Shown piece after piece: positions 1 through 7,842 of a stretch of DNA of 64,000 nt. A program made the position numbers and the translations under genes. The notes under the pieces were generated by a model that was given only the letters and a program-made list of their open reading frames with translations, was not told the DNA's origin and ran no database searches. The stretch spans positions 186,001-250,000 of the forward strand of contig NZ_CAMZOF010000006.1 in the NCBI RefSeq assembly GCF_947331435.1. The letters are read 5' to 3'. Within the stretch, counting starts at the first letter, position 1; the number at the start of each line of letters is the position of its first letter. The stretch comes from Pelagibius sp. Alg239-R121. GTDB lineage: Bacteria > Pseudomonadota > Alphaproteobacteria > Kiloniellales > Kiloniellaceae.

Positions 1-1370
1 CTGTCTCCGCGAGCCGTAAAGGTGGACTGAAAGCCCTTATTTCCCACGATGATCGCGGCGGCGCTTACGCTTGGGCCGTGATGTCGAAGATCCTGGCTTA
101 TGCGGCGGCGCTGGTGCCCGAGATCGCGGACGATGTTCCTGCCATCGATCGGGCCATGAAGCTTGGCTACAACTGGAAATTCGGCCCTTTCGAGCTTATC
201 GACAAATTGGGTGCAGGCGACTTCGCTGCGCGTTTGAAGGACGAAGGCCGCGATGTTCCGCCACTGTTGGAAAAGGCATCTGCCGCGGGTGGCTTCTACC
301 GGGTTGAGGACGGAAAACTTCAGTTCCTGGGAGCCGATGGTGCCTATGCGGACCTGCAGCGTCCGGATGGCGTTCTTCTGCTGGAGGATATCAAACGTGC
401 CGGCGAGCCGGTCGCCAAGAATGGATCCGCCAGCCTCTGGGACATTGGCGATGGTGTTGCCTGTCTGGAGTTCCATACCAAGCTGAATACCTTCGATCCT
501 GAAATGCTGAAGATGGTCGGCAAGGCAGTTGCGCACGTGCCGAACAAGGGCTTTAAGGCGCTGGTGATTTACAACGAAGCGAGCAACTTCTCTGCCGGTG
601 CCAATTTGGGCCTGGCGCTCTTTGCCGCGAACACCGCCATGTGGCCGTTGGTCGAGGAAATGGTCGAGCAGGGCCAAAAGGCGTTTCTTGCATTGAAGCG
701 TGCACCCTTTCCCGTGGTCGGGGCGCCCTCTGGTATGGCGCTCGGCGGTGGTTGCGAAGTTCTGCTCAGCTCGGACGCCATTCAGGCACATGCGGAAAGT
801 TATATCGGTCTGGTCGAGGTTGGTGTCGGGATTGTGCCCGGCTGGGGCGGCTGCAAGGAAATGCTGCTGCGTCTGGCTGCCGATCCCAAACGGCCGCGCG
901 GACCGATGCCTCCGGTATCGGCGTCGTTCGAAACCATTGGCACTGCGAAGGTTGCGAAGTCAGCCTTTGAGGCCAAGGAATTCGGTTTTCTGAAGGCAAG
1001 TGACGGTATCACCTTCAACCGTGAGCGCCTGCTTGCGGATGCCAAGGCCAAGGCGTTGGCGCTGGTCGAGGGCTATGAGGCACCGGAAGCCGCCATACTT
1101 ACGCTGCCCGGACCTTCTGGCGCTGCTGCGCTCCGGCTCGCGTTGAAGGACCTGACCGCGCGCGGACTGGCGACGCCACACGATCAGATCGTCGCGGGTG
1201 GTCTGGTCGAGGTGCTGACCGGCGGGGTTGAAGCGGACATCACAGAACCGGTATCCGAAGAAGCCGTGCTCAAGCTCGAGCGCGAGACCTTCATGAACTT
1301 GATCAAGACCAATGGCACGCTGTCACGCATGGAGCACATGATCGAAACCGGCAAGCCGCTGCGAAACTAA
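1..1370 (+). CDS. 3-hydroxyacyl-CoA dehydrogenase / enoyl-CoA hydratase, C-terminal part (5' end outside window)
   Basis: The frame is open from the first complete codon at position 3, so the gene begins upstream; internal GTG and ATG codons at 78-83 are not its true start. About 455 residues are visible. The first part carries the helix MKLGYNWKFGPFELIDKLG, typical of the C-terminal domain of 3-hydroxyacyl-CoA dehydrogenases. A crotonase domain follows, with the oxyanion-hole segment FSAGANL (near 588) and GMALGGGCEVLLSSDA (from about 735). The catalytic-glutamate region GLVEVGVGIVPGWGG lies near 808-852. Dehydrogenase first and hydratase second is the FadN-type order, the reverse of FadB. 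The protein would hydrate enoyl-CoA and oxidise 3-hydroxyacyl-CoA in cytoplasmic beta-oxidation. It lies 44 bp before an acyl-CoA dehydrogenase on the same strand, so the two are probably co-transcribed. Confidence 0.9.
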   Translation, partial: VSASRKGGLKALISHDDRGGAYAWAVMSKILAYAAALVPEIADDVPAIDRAMKLGYNWKFGPFELIDKLGAGDFAARLKDEGRDVPPLLEKASAAGGFYRVEDGKLQFLGADGAYADLQRPDGVLLLEDIKRAGEPVAKNGSASLWDIGDGVACLEFHTKLNTFDPEMLKMVGKAVAHVPNKGFKALVIYNEASNFSAGANLGLALFAANTAMWPLVEEMVEQGQKAFLALKRAPFPVVGAPSGMALGGGCEVLLSSDAIQAHAESYIGLVEVGVGIVPGWGGCKEMLLRLAADPKRPRGPMPPVSASFETIGTAKVAKSAFEAKEFGFLKASDGITFNRERLLADAKAKALALVEGYEAPEAAILTLPGPSGAAALRLALKDLTARGLATPHDQIVAGGLVEVLTGGVEADITEPVSEEAVLKLERETFMNLIKTNGTLSRMEHMIETGKPLRN

Positions 1371-1414
1371 GGCCCGATCCGCGAGACAAGCGGAAGAAAT
1401 CGAGGAACTTTAAA

Positions 1415-3199
1415 ATGGTTACCTACGCTGCACCGATCGACGACATTCGTTTCGTGATGAACGAACTTTTCGACTACGACAACTCCATCCCGACCCTGCC
1501 GGGGTTTGAGGATGCGACCTCTGACGTGGTCGAGGCGATTTTGGAAGAAGGCTCCAAATTCTGCGTCAACGAGCTTTTGCCGTTGAACCTGCCGGGCGAT
1601 GCAGAGGGCTGTCATTACGAAAACGGTGTCGTGCGTACGCCGAAGGGCTTCAAGGAAGCCTACAAGGCGTTCTGCGACGGCGGTTGGACCGGCCTCTCCT
1701 GTGATCCGGATTATGGCGGACAGGGGCTCCCCAAAACCCTGCAGTTCATCATGAGTGAGATGATCGTCTCGACCAACCTTAGTTTCGGCATGTATCCGGG
1801 ACTTTCCCACGGCGCCTATAACGCCTTGTCGGTATACGGCAGTGACGATCAGAAGCAGACCTTTCTACCCAGACTGATCGACGGCACTTGGTCGGGCACC
1901 ATGTGCCTGACCGAGCCGCACTGCGGCACCGACCTGGGCCTCATCCGCACCAAGGCGGAACCCGACGGCAACGGTGCTTACAAGATCAGCGGCACCAAGA
2001 TCTTCATCTCCGCCGGCGAACATGATCTGACCGATAACATCATCCATCTTGTGTTGGCGAAGCTGCCCGACGCACCGCCGGGCAGTAAAGGAATCTCGCT
2101 CTTCATCGTGCCGAAGTTCCTGGTCAAGGAAGACGGCACGCCCGGAATGCGCAACGGCGTTACCTGCGGCTCGATCGAGCACAAGATGGGCATTAAAGCC
2201 TCTTCGACCTGTGTGATGAACTTCGAAGAAGCGGAAGGCTATCTGGTCGGCGAACCGCACACGGGCATGGCGTCGATGTTTGTCATGATGAACACCGCGC
2301 GTCTGGACGTGGGCATCCAGGGCCTCGGTCTGGCGGAAACTTCCTATCAGACGGCGGCGGCTTACGCCAAAGACAGGGGGCAGGGGCGCTCGCTCAGTGG
2401 CACCAAAGCACCGGAGAAAGCGGCGGATCCCATCATCGTACATCCGGATGTGCGTAAGAACCTGCTGACTATGCGCGCCTACAACGAATCGGCGCGGGCG
2501 CTGGCGATCTGGATCGGCATGGAAGTCGATATTTCGGAAAAGCATCCGGATGCCGACCGCCGACAGGAAGCCGACGACCTGGTTGCCTTGATGACCCCGA
2601 TCATCAAGTCCTTCTTCACCGATTATGGCTTCGAAGCCACGAACCTGGGTGTGCAGATCCATGGCGGTCACGGCTACATCCATGAATACGGCATGGAGCA
2701 GTTGGTGCGCGATGCGCGCATCGCGCAAATTTACGAAGGTGCCAATGGCATCCAGGCGTTGGACCTGGTCGGGCGAAAGCTGGGTCAGGGAATGGGGAGG
2801 TTGCTCCGCCGTTTCTTCCATCCTGTGGCTGGTTTTATCGAGGAAAATCAAGAGTCAGCGGAGTTGATGGAGTTTGTCCTCCCGCTTGCCAAGGCGTTCG
2901 GGCGTCTGCAGCAGGCGACGGGCTGGATTGCCCAAAACGGTTTAAGGGATCCGGAAGAGGCGGGCGCGGCATCAAGCGATTACCTGCGGCTCTTCGCGCT
3001 GGTGGCTTTGGCCTATATCTGGACGCGAACCGTCAAGGTCAGCATGGAAAAGATGGATGAACGTCCGGACTTCTATCGAGCCAAAATTGCCGTCGCGCGC
3101 TTCTATATGACCCGTTTGTTGCCGCAGTCTTCGTCGCTCTTTGCGACTATTATGGCGGGCAAGGCACCCCTGATGGAACTGGAGGAGATCGCGTTTTGA
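1415..3199 (+). CDS. acyl-CoA dehydrogenase (long C-terminally extended type)
   Basis: Cytoplasmic FAD enzyme that introduces the first double bond of an acyl-CoA in beta-oxidation. At 594 residues it matches the long bacterial class with an extra C-terminal domain rather than the roughly 380-residue short class. Visible motifs are the FAD/substrate segment CLTEPHCGTDLG (about residues 168-179), ISGTKIFISAGEH, and the region DARIAQIYEGANGIQALD in which Glu441 is the expected catalytic base. The start at 1415 is preceded by GAGGAA at suitable spacing. It follows the hydratase/dehydrogenase gene by 44 bp. The substrate chain is not readable from sequence; the neighbouring envelope genes suggest a long or hydrophobic acyl group. 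Confidence 0.93.
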   Translation: MVTYAAPIDDIRFVMNELFDYDNSIPTLPGFEDATSDVVEAILEEGSKFCVNELLPLNLPGDAEGCHYENGVVRTPKGFKEAYKAFCDGGWTGLSCDPDYGGQGLPKTLQFIMSEMIVSTNLSFGMYPGLSHGAYNALSVYGSDDQKQTFLPRLIDGTWSGTMCLTEPHCGTDLGLIRTKAEPDGNGAYKISGTKIFISAGEHDLTDNIIHLVLAKLPDAPPGSKGISLFIVPKFLVKEDGTPGMRNGVTCGSIEHKMGIKASSTCVMNFEEAEGYLVGEPHTGMASMFVMMNTARLDVGIQGLGLAETSYQTAAAYAKDRGQGRSLSGTKAPEKAADPIIVHPDVRKNLLTMRAYNESARALAIWIGMEVDISEKHPDADRRQEADDLVALMTPIIKSFFTDYGFEATNLGVQIHGGHGYIHEYGMEQLVRDARIAQIYEGANGIQALDLVGRKLGQGMGRLLRRFFHPVAGFIEENQESAELMEFVLPLAKAFGRLQQATGWIAQNGLRDPEEAGAASSDYLRLFALVALAYIWTRTVKVSMEKMDERPDFYRAKIAVARFYMTRLLPQSSSLFATIMAGKAPLMELEEIAF

Positions 3200-3373
3200 G
3201 ATAACGCAAGACAACGGAGCTGCAAGCAATCGTTACTCCCAGTTGGAGAGAAAGATAAAAAAACGCTGCAGCTGGAATGGGATAGGGCTAAACTGAATAA
3301 AGAGTGTAAAGGACTCGAAGCGGGCGATTACTTTGAAGCGGGTATTCGAGCGCTGGGAGGATAAGGGGGTAAG

Positions 3374-5191
3374 ATGAATTCCGTATCCGGTTTGTTGCAA
3401 AACAACCCACGGCTGACGGGTATGTTTGCCAAGACTTCCATGATTGCAGGTTTGGGTGTGGGCGCGGCGACAGTGATCGCATTGCCCGCTGTTGCAATCG
3501 ATTTTGATTGGAACAACGGTGCCATTAGCGGCTCGTTTGATACAACGGTTTCGACCGGCGTCTCGGCCCGGACCCAGGGGCACGATCATCGGCTGATTGG
3601 TGTCAATAATGGTGGCACGGCCAATTCGATCAATGGCGACAACGGTAACCTGAACTATGAGAAGGGCGACATCACCTCGGCGAATGTCAAGGCGACGCAC
3701 GAGCTCTCTCTTAATGCCGGTGACTTTGGTTTCTTTGGCCGCGCGTCATACTTTTACGACACCGCGATCATGGATGGGGAAACCGCGCGTACAAATTTGG
3801 GGGATGAAGCGAAAGGCCGCGCCGGCCAGGACTTCGAGCTGCTCGATGCGTATGTCTATGGCGATTTCGATGTTGGGGATGTCCCGGTAACGGTGCGCGT
3901 CGGCAATCAGGTGCTGAGCTGGGGTGAAAGCACCTTCATTCAGAACGGCATCAACACCATTAACCCGATCGACGTGACTAAGTTCCGGGTCGCAGGCGCC
4001 GAGATTCGCGAAGGCCTGGTGCCTGTGCCGATTATCGACGTCAACGTTGGTTTGACCGATAAGCTATCGATTGAAGGCTTTCTGCAGCTCGAGTGGGACA
4101 ACACCGAGATCGAGCCTGAAGGGACCTTCTTCTCCACCAACGATTTTGCGTCACCAGGCGGGCAGTTCGTCTTCCTTGGTTTCGGTCAACCGCCGCTGCC
4201 GACCGACAATCCGCCGACTATCGCGGCGAATGCGCCCGTCGGCACGACGATTCCTCGTGGGCCGGACCGGAGCGGGACCGACAACAATCAATGGGGTGTC
4301 GCGCTGCGCTATTTTGAACCCGAACTGAACGACACGGAGTTCGGACTTTACTACATTCAGTACAACAGCCGACTGCCAGTATTAAGTGCCCGGACGGGGA
4401 CGCTCGCGGGGCTGGGTGGGGGCAACTATGCAGGCTCTGCTCAGTTCTTCCGGGAGTTTCCGGATGATATCAAACTCATCGGCGCCAGTTTCAATACCGA
4501 GATACCAGGAACCGGCATCGCGCTGCAGGGTGAATACTCTTTCCGTAAGGACCAGCCGCTGCAGGTCGACGATGTTGAACTTCTGTTTGCTGGTTTGTCA
4601 CCAATTCCGGCAACGCCGTTCGGAACTCAGGGCCAACTTGGAGCTTTCGGTTTTGACGAAGAAATTTCAGGCTTTCGTCGCAAGGACGTAAGTCAAGCAC
4701 AGGCGACAGCTTCCAAGGTGCTCGGGCCGACGTTCGGGGCTGATCAGATTGTTCTGGTTGGTGAAGTCGGTGGCACCTACGTCCACGACATGGAAAATAA
4801 GAGCGAGCTGCGCTACGAAGGGCCAGGTACCTTTACCAGCGGCAACAGCTTCTTCACCGGAGCAGGTCTCCAGCCGGCCACGCAGGATGGCGGTTTCGCC
4901 GATGCCTTTTCTTGGGGGTACCGCCTCAGGGCACGGGCCGAGTTCAACAATGCTATCGGACCGGTCAATCTGCAGCCCGGGATCGCGTTTTCGCATGACG
5001 TCAGTGGAACGACCCCGTCTCCATTGTCAAATTTCGTCGAGGACCGTAAGACCGTAACCCTGTCCCTGGGAGCGACCTATCTCGACTCGCTGCGGGCCAG
5101 CATCGCCTATACCTCGTTCTTTGGCGGTGGTGCGTTCAACCTATTGAACGACCGTGACTTCGCGTCATTCGTCGTCAGCTATTCGTTCTAG
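3374..5191 (+). CDS. DUF1302 family outer-membrane protein
   Basis: 605 residues. The N-terminus has a long hydrophobic export segment (about residues 20-40, ending ALPAVA) followed by a mature start rich in Asp, Asn and Gly. The rest consists of alternating, aromatic-rich beta strands, and the protein ends in VVSYSF, the terminal aromatic typical of outer-membrane beta barrels. These traits and its pairing with DUF1329 match the DUF1302 family. Its precise function is unknown to me; a porin-like channel for a hydrophobic compound is a reasonable inference. The start at 3374 has AAGGGGGTAAG just upstream. The next gene, DUF1329, follows after 39 bp with its own strong ribosome-binding site, so the pair is likely one transcript. 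Confidence 0.85.
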   Translation: MNSVSGLLQNNPRLTGMFAKTSMIAGLGVGAATVIALPAVAIDFDWNNGAISGSFDTTVSTGVSARTQGHDHRLIGVNNGGTANSINGDNGNLNYEKGDITSANVKATHELSLNAGDFGFFGRASYFYDTAIMDGETARTNLGDEAKGRAGQDFELLDAYVYGDFDVGDVPVTVRVGNQVLSWGESTFIQNGINTINPIDVTKFRVAGAEIREGLVPVPIIDVNVGLTDKLSIEGFLQLEWDNTEIEPEGTFFSTNDFASPGGQFVFLGFGQPPLPTDNPPTIAANAPVGTTIPRGPDRSGTDNNQWGVALRYFEPELNDTEFGLYYIQYNSRLPVLSARTGTLAGLGGGNYAGSAQFFREFPDDIKLIGASFNTEIPGTGIALQGEYSFRKDQPLQVDDVELLFAGLSPIPATPFGTQGQLGAFGFDEEISGFRRKDVSQAQATASKVLGPTFGADQIVLVGEVGGTYVHDMENKSELRYEGPGTFTSGNSFFTGAGLQPATQDGGFADAFSWGYRLRARAEFNNAIGPVNLQPGIAFSHDVSGTTPSPLSNFVEDRKTVTLSLGATYLDSLRASIAYTSFFGGGAFNLLNDRDFASFVVSYSF

Positions 5192-5230
5192 AGTGCGACC
5201 GAAAACCGTGACGCACGGGAGGAGAATTTT

Positions 5231-6595
5231 ATGAAACTGGCATCAAAGCCGCTTGCTTGCGGAGCGCTAGCGCTCCTGCTGGCTGCCCCGGCCGCATTTG
5301 CCAAAGTGTCGTCGGAAGAGGCGGCAAAACTGGGCACGGAACTGACGCCGATGGGCGCGGTCAAGGCCGGCAATGCCGATGGCACGATTCCGGCATGGGA
5401 TGGCGGCATTACCACGCCACCAGCCGGCTACCAGCCGGGGATGCATCATCCCGATCCTTATGCGGGCGATGCGGCGATTACGACGATCACGCCGGCCAAT
5501 GTCGATCAGTACAAGGACAAGCTGTCCCCTGGTCAACTGGCGATGTTCAAGCGCTATCCCGATAGCTGGAAGATGAACATCTATCCGAGCCATCGCAGTG
5601 CCTCCTATCCGCAAAGGATTTACGACTTTGCGATTGCAAATGCGACGACGGCGGAACTGACGCCGGACGGCAACGGTGTGCTGAATTCTCGTGAGTCGAT
5701 TCCATTCCCGATCCCGCAAAACGGTCTGCATGCCGTTTGGAACCACTTGTTGCGCTATCGTGGGGACACTGTTCGCCGGATCATTGGACAGGTCTCGCCG
5801 ACGTCGGGCGGTTCCTACAATCTGGTCAAGATCGACGAACAGATCTACCTCGCCTACGCTCATGAAGGCGCATCGATCGAGAGTATCGACAACACGCTTG
5901 GTTACTTTCTTCAGGAGGTAACCGCACCTGCTCGTCTTGCAGGGACAATCCTGCTGGTGCATGAAACGCTAAATCAGGAGCTGGAGCCACGCAAGGCCTG
6001 GACCTACAATCCGGGTCAACGCCGCGTACGCCGCGCGCCCAATGTCGCCTACGACAATCCAGGCACCGCATCCGACGGCCAGCGGACAAGCGATCAGCTG
6101 GATATGTTCAATGGCGCGCCGGATCGCTACACCTGGGAGCTGAAGGGACGGCGCGAAATGTATGTGCCCTACAACTCCTACAAGCTTCACAGCGATTCCC
6201 TCGAATATGACGACATCATTCAGGCCGGACACCTCAACCAGGATCTGACCCGCTATGAATTGCACCGGGTCTGGGAGGTCGATGCGACGCTCAAGGATGG
6301 TACCAGCCACATCTACGGTCGCCGGACGTTCTATTTTGACGAGGACAGCTGGCAGATCGTCGCCGCCGATCAATACGATGGGCGTGGCGAAATTTGGCGC
6401 GTCTCCGAGGCACACAATATCAACTACTACGAAGTGCCTCTCCTCTGGGAAACGGTAGTTACTCAGTACGACGTCCAGAATGGCCGCTATCTCGCGTTCG
6501 GATTGAACAACCAGGACCGTATCGAAGTCTTCAACCAGGATCTCGGGTTGAAACAATTCACGCCTGAGGGCCTGCGGCGTAAAGGCCGCCGTTAG
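5231..6595 (+). CDS. DUF1329 family periplasmic protein
   Basis: 454 residues with a clear signal peptide (cleavage probably after Ala24, in APAAFA) and no lipobox, so it is probably soluble in the periplasm. The mature start contains GTELTPMGAVKAGNADGT and IPAWDGGI, hallmarks of DUF1329 proteins, and the C-terminal half is rich in Tyr and Trp beta strands (WEVDATLKDG, DSWQIVAADQYDGRGE). From memory the family is placed near the LolA/LolB lipoprotein-carrier fold, which would suit a carrier of a hydrophobic ligand between inner and outer membrane. It has a GGGAGGAG ribosome-binding site and lies directly behind its usual partner DUF1302. A hairpin begins at the stop codon and a stronger terminator follows about 85 bp later. 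Confidence 0.87.
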   Translation: MKLASKPLACGALALLLAAPAAFAKVSSEEAAKLGTELTPMGAVKAGNADGTIPAWDGGITTPPAGYQPGMHHPDPYAGDAAITTITPANVDQYKDKLSPGQLAMFKRYPDSWKMNIYPSHRSASYPQRIYDFAIANATTAELTPDGNGVLNSRESIPFPIPQNGLHAVWNHLLRYRGDTVRRIIGQVSPTSGGSYNLVKIDEQIYLAYAHEGASIESIDNTLGYFLQEVTAPARLAGTILLVHETLNQELEPRKAWTYNPGQRRVRRAPNVAYDNPGTASDGQRTSDQLDMFNGAPDRYTWELKGRREMYVPYNSYKLHSDSLEYDDIIQAGHLNQDLTRYELHRVWEVDATLKDGTSHIYGRRTFYFDEDSWQIVAADQYDGRGEIWRVSEAHNINYYEVPLLWETVVTQYDVQNGRYLAFGLNNQDRIEVFNQDLGLKQFTPEGLRRKGRR

Positions 6596-6636
6596 AGACT
6601 GATCGTTTTCACCGAACAAAAAAGTGAATCAGTCTC
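6595..6636 (+). repeat. imperfect inverted repeat, copy 1 of a dispersed element
   Basis: GAGACTGAT (6595-6603) pairs with ATCAGTCTC (6628-6636), and TCAC (6609-6612) pairs with GTGA (6624-6627), around an A-rich loop. The first base overlaps the DUF1329 stop codon. The 14-mer CTGATCGTTTTCAC at 6599-6612 recurs exactly at 12181-12194, again followed by a TGAATC or TGATTCAG element. It could be a short dispersed intergenic repeat or simply an mRNA 3' hairpin. Confidence 0.6.
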
Positions 6637-6679
6637 GACATCATATGGTTGGAGCGCGGCTGTTGAAGCGTTTCATGGC

Positions 6680-6714
6680 AGCCGGCCGGCATAAGCCGGG
6701 CCGGCTGATCTTTT
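6680..6714 (+). terminator. Rho-independent terminator after DUF1329
   Basis: A GC-rich stem of 11-12 bp (AGCCGGCCGGC against GCCGGGCCGGCT, one bulged base) encloses the loop ATAA and is followed by GATCTTTT. It would end the DUF1302-DUF1329 transcript before the YCF48 gene, unless read-through occurs. Confidence 0.7.
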
Positions 6715-6780
6715 GAGGCCATATTCCAACAGCTATAGAAACGTCACGCAGATGGATTTCGCTCGAATTGGATCGTTGAT

Positions 6781-7791
6781 ATGAGACTCTGTGACTGGCT
6801 GATGCGATCCACACCGCTTTGGGTGGCGTTTGTGGTCGGTTTGCTTGCTGTTGCATCAAATAGTGCCTCAGCGCAACAGTCGGCCGCGACTGCCGATACG
6901 CAGGTGGAAGAGTCGGAACTTGCTGACCTTGCGAGCCGGTCACTTCTCCTGGACGTGGTTCAGAATGCGAATCGCGTCATTGCAGTTGGCGACCGGGGTC
7001 ATGTGCTTTTGAGCGACGATCCCGCTTCGAATTCCTGGAAACAGGTGGTCGTCCCCACGCGTTCAATGCTGACGGCGATCGCCTCCGGTGGCGACGGTCA
7101 ATTCTGGGCGGTCGGCCACGATGCGGTGATCCTGAAAAGCACCGATAGTGGACAGAGCTGGCAGCTGCAAAGCCGTGACGCCGAACTCGAAGCGCCACTT
7201 CTCGATGTCTGGTTTGAAGAAGGCAACCATGGCTTTGCCGTGGGGGCTTATGGTTTGTTCTACGAAACTTCCGACGGCGGGCAGAATTGGGAACAACGGA
7301 GCATCGACGAGGAAGAACCGCATTTCTATACGCTATTCGAGTCCGCCAATGGTTCGCTTCTTCTTGCCGGCGAGTTCGGATCTATTTTGAGATCCCCAGA
7401 TCGGGGGGAAACCTGGGTGAGGCTGGAAAGCCCCTACGAGGGGAGTTTTTTCGGTGGGCTGGGATTATCCGACGGGACGCTTCTGCTCTTCGGATTGCGG
7501 GGCAACCTCTTTCGTTCAACTGACAACGGCGAGACCTGGATTAAGATAGATACCGGCGTCACCGCTTCGCTGCTTGGGGCGACGGAACAGTCGGACGGCC
7601 AAGTGGTCATCGTGGGGCTCAGTGGTACCTTGCTGCGAAGCAATGACGGCGGACAGAGTTTTACCCTGACCGGCGGTTTGCGCCGCGAAGGCCTGAACGC
7701 CGTATTACCGTCAGACGGAGGTGGCCTGCTTTTGGTCGGTGAGCGGGGTGTTTCGCTTTTGACAGACGCGACAGCGGGAGCCGTGCAGTGA
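6781..7791 (+). CDS. YCF48/BNR-repeat periplasmic protein
   Basis: 336 residues with an N-terminal signal sequence (hydrophobic about residues 12-28, cleavage near ASA-QQ). The body is a set of repeats of the form S-x-D-x-G-x-x-W: STDSGQSW, TSDGGQNW, SPDRGETW, STDNGETW, SNDGGQSF. Each is followed by a hydrophobic strand, as in seven-bladed propellers of the YCF48 (photosystem II stability factor-like) and BNR families. It is not a photosynthesis gene here: in many heterotrophic proteobacteria this family sits between DUF1329 and an RND transporter, as it does in this window. A scaffold or adaptor role in the envelope is inferred. The ribosome-binding site is weak, and the gene ends 51 bp before the transporter start. 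Confidence 0.85.
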   Translation: MRLCDWLMRSTPLWVAFVVGLLAVASNSASAQQSAATADTQVEESELADLASRSLLLDVVQNANRVIAVGDRGHVLLSDDPASNSWKQVVVPTRSMLTAIASGGDGQFWAVGHDAVILKSTDSGQSWQLQSRDAELEAPLLDVWFEEGNHGFAVGAYGLFYETSDGGQNWEQRSIDEEEPHFYTLFESANGSLLLAGEFGSILRSPDRGETWVRLESPYEGSFFGGLGLSDGTLLLFGLRGNLFRSTDNGETWIKIDTGVTASLLGATEQSDGQVVIVGLSGTLLRSNDGGQSFTLTGGLRREGLNAVLPSDGGGLLLVGERGVSLLTDATAGAVQ

Positions 7792-7842
7792 GATCAAGTT
7801 TGACGTCCCGACCTGTGAGACGATGCCCATTCGAAGAAAGGC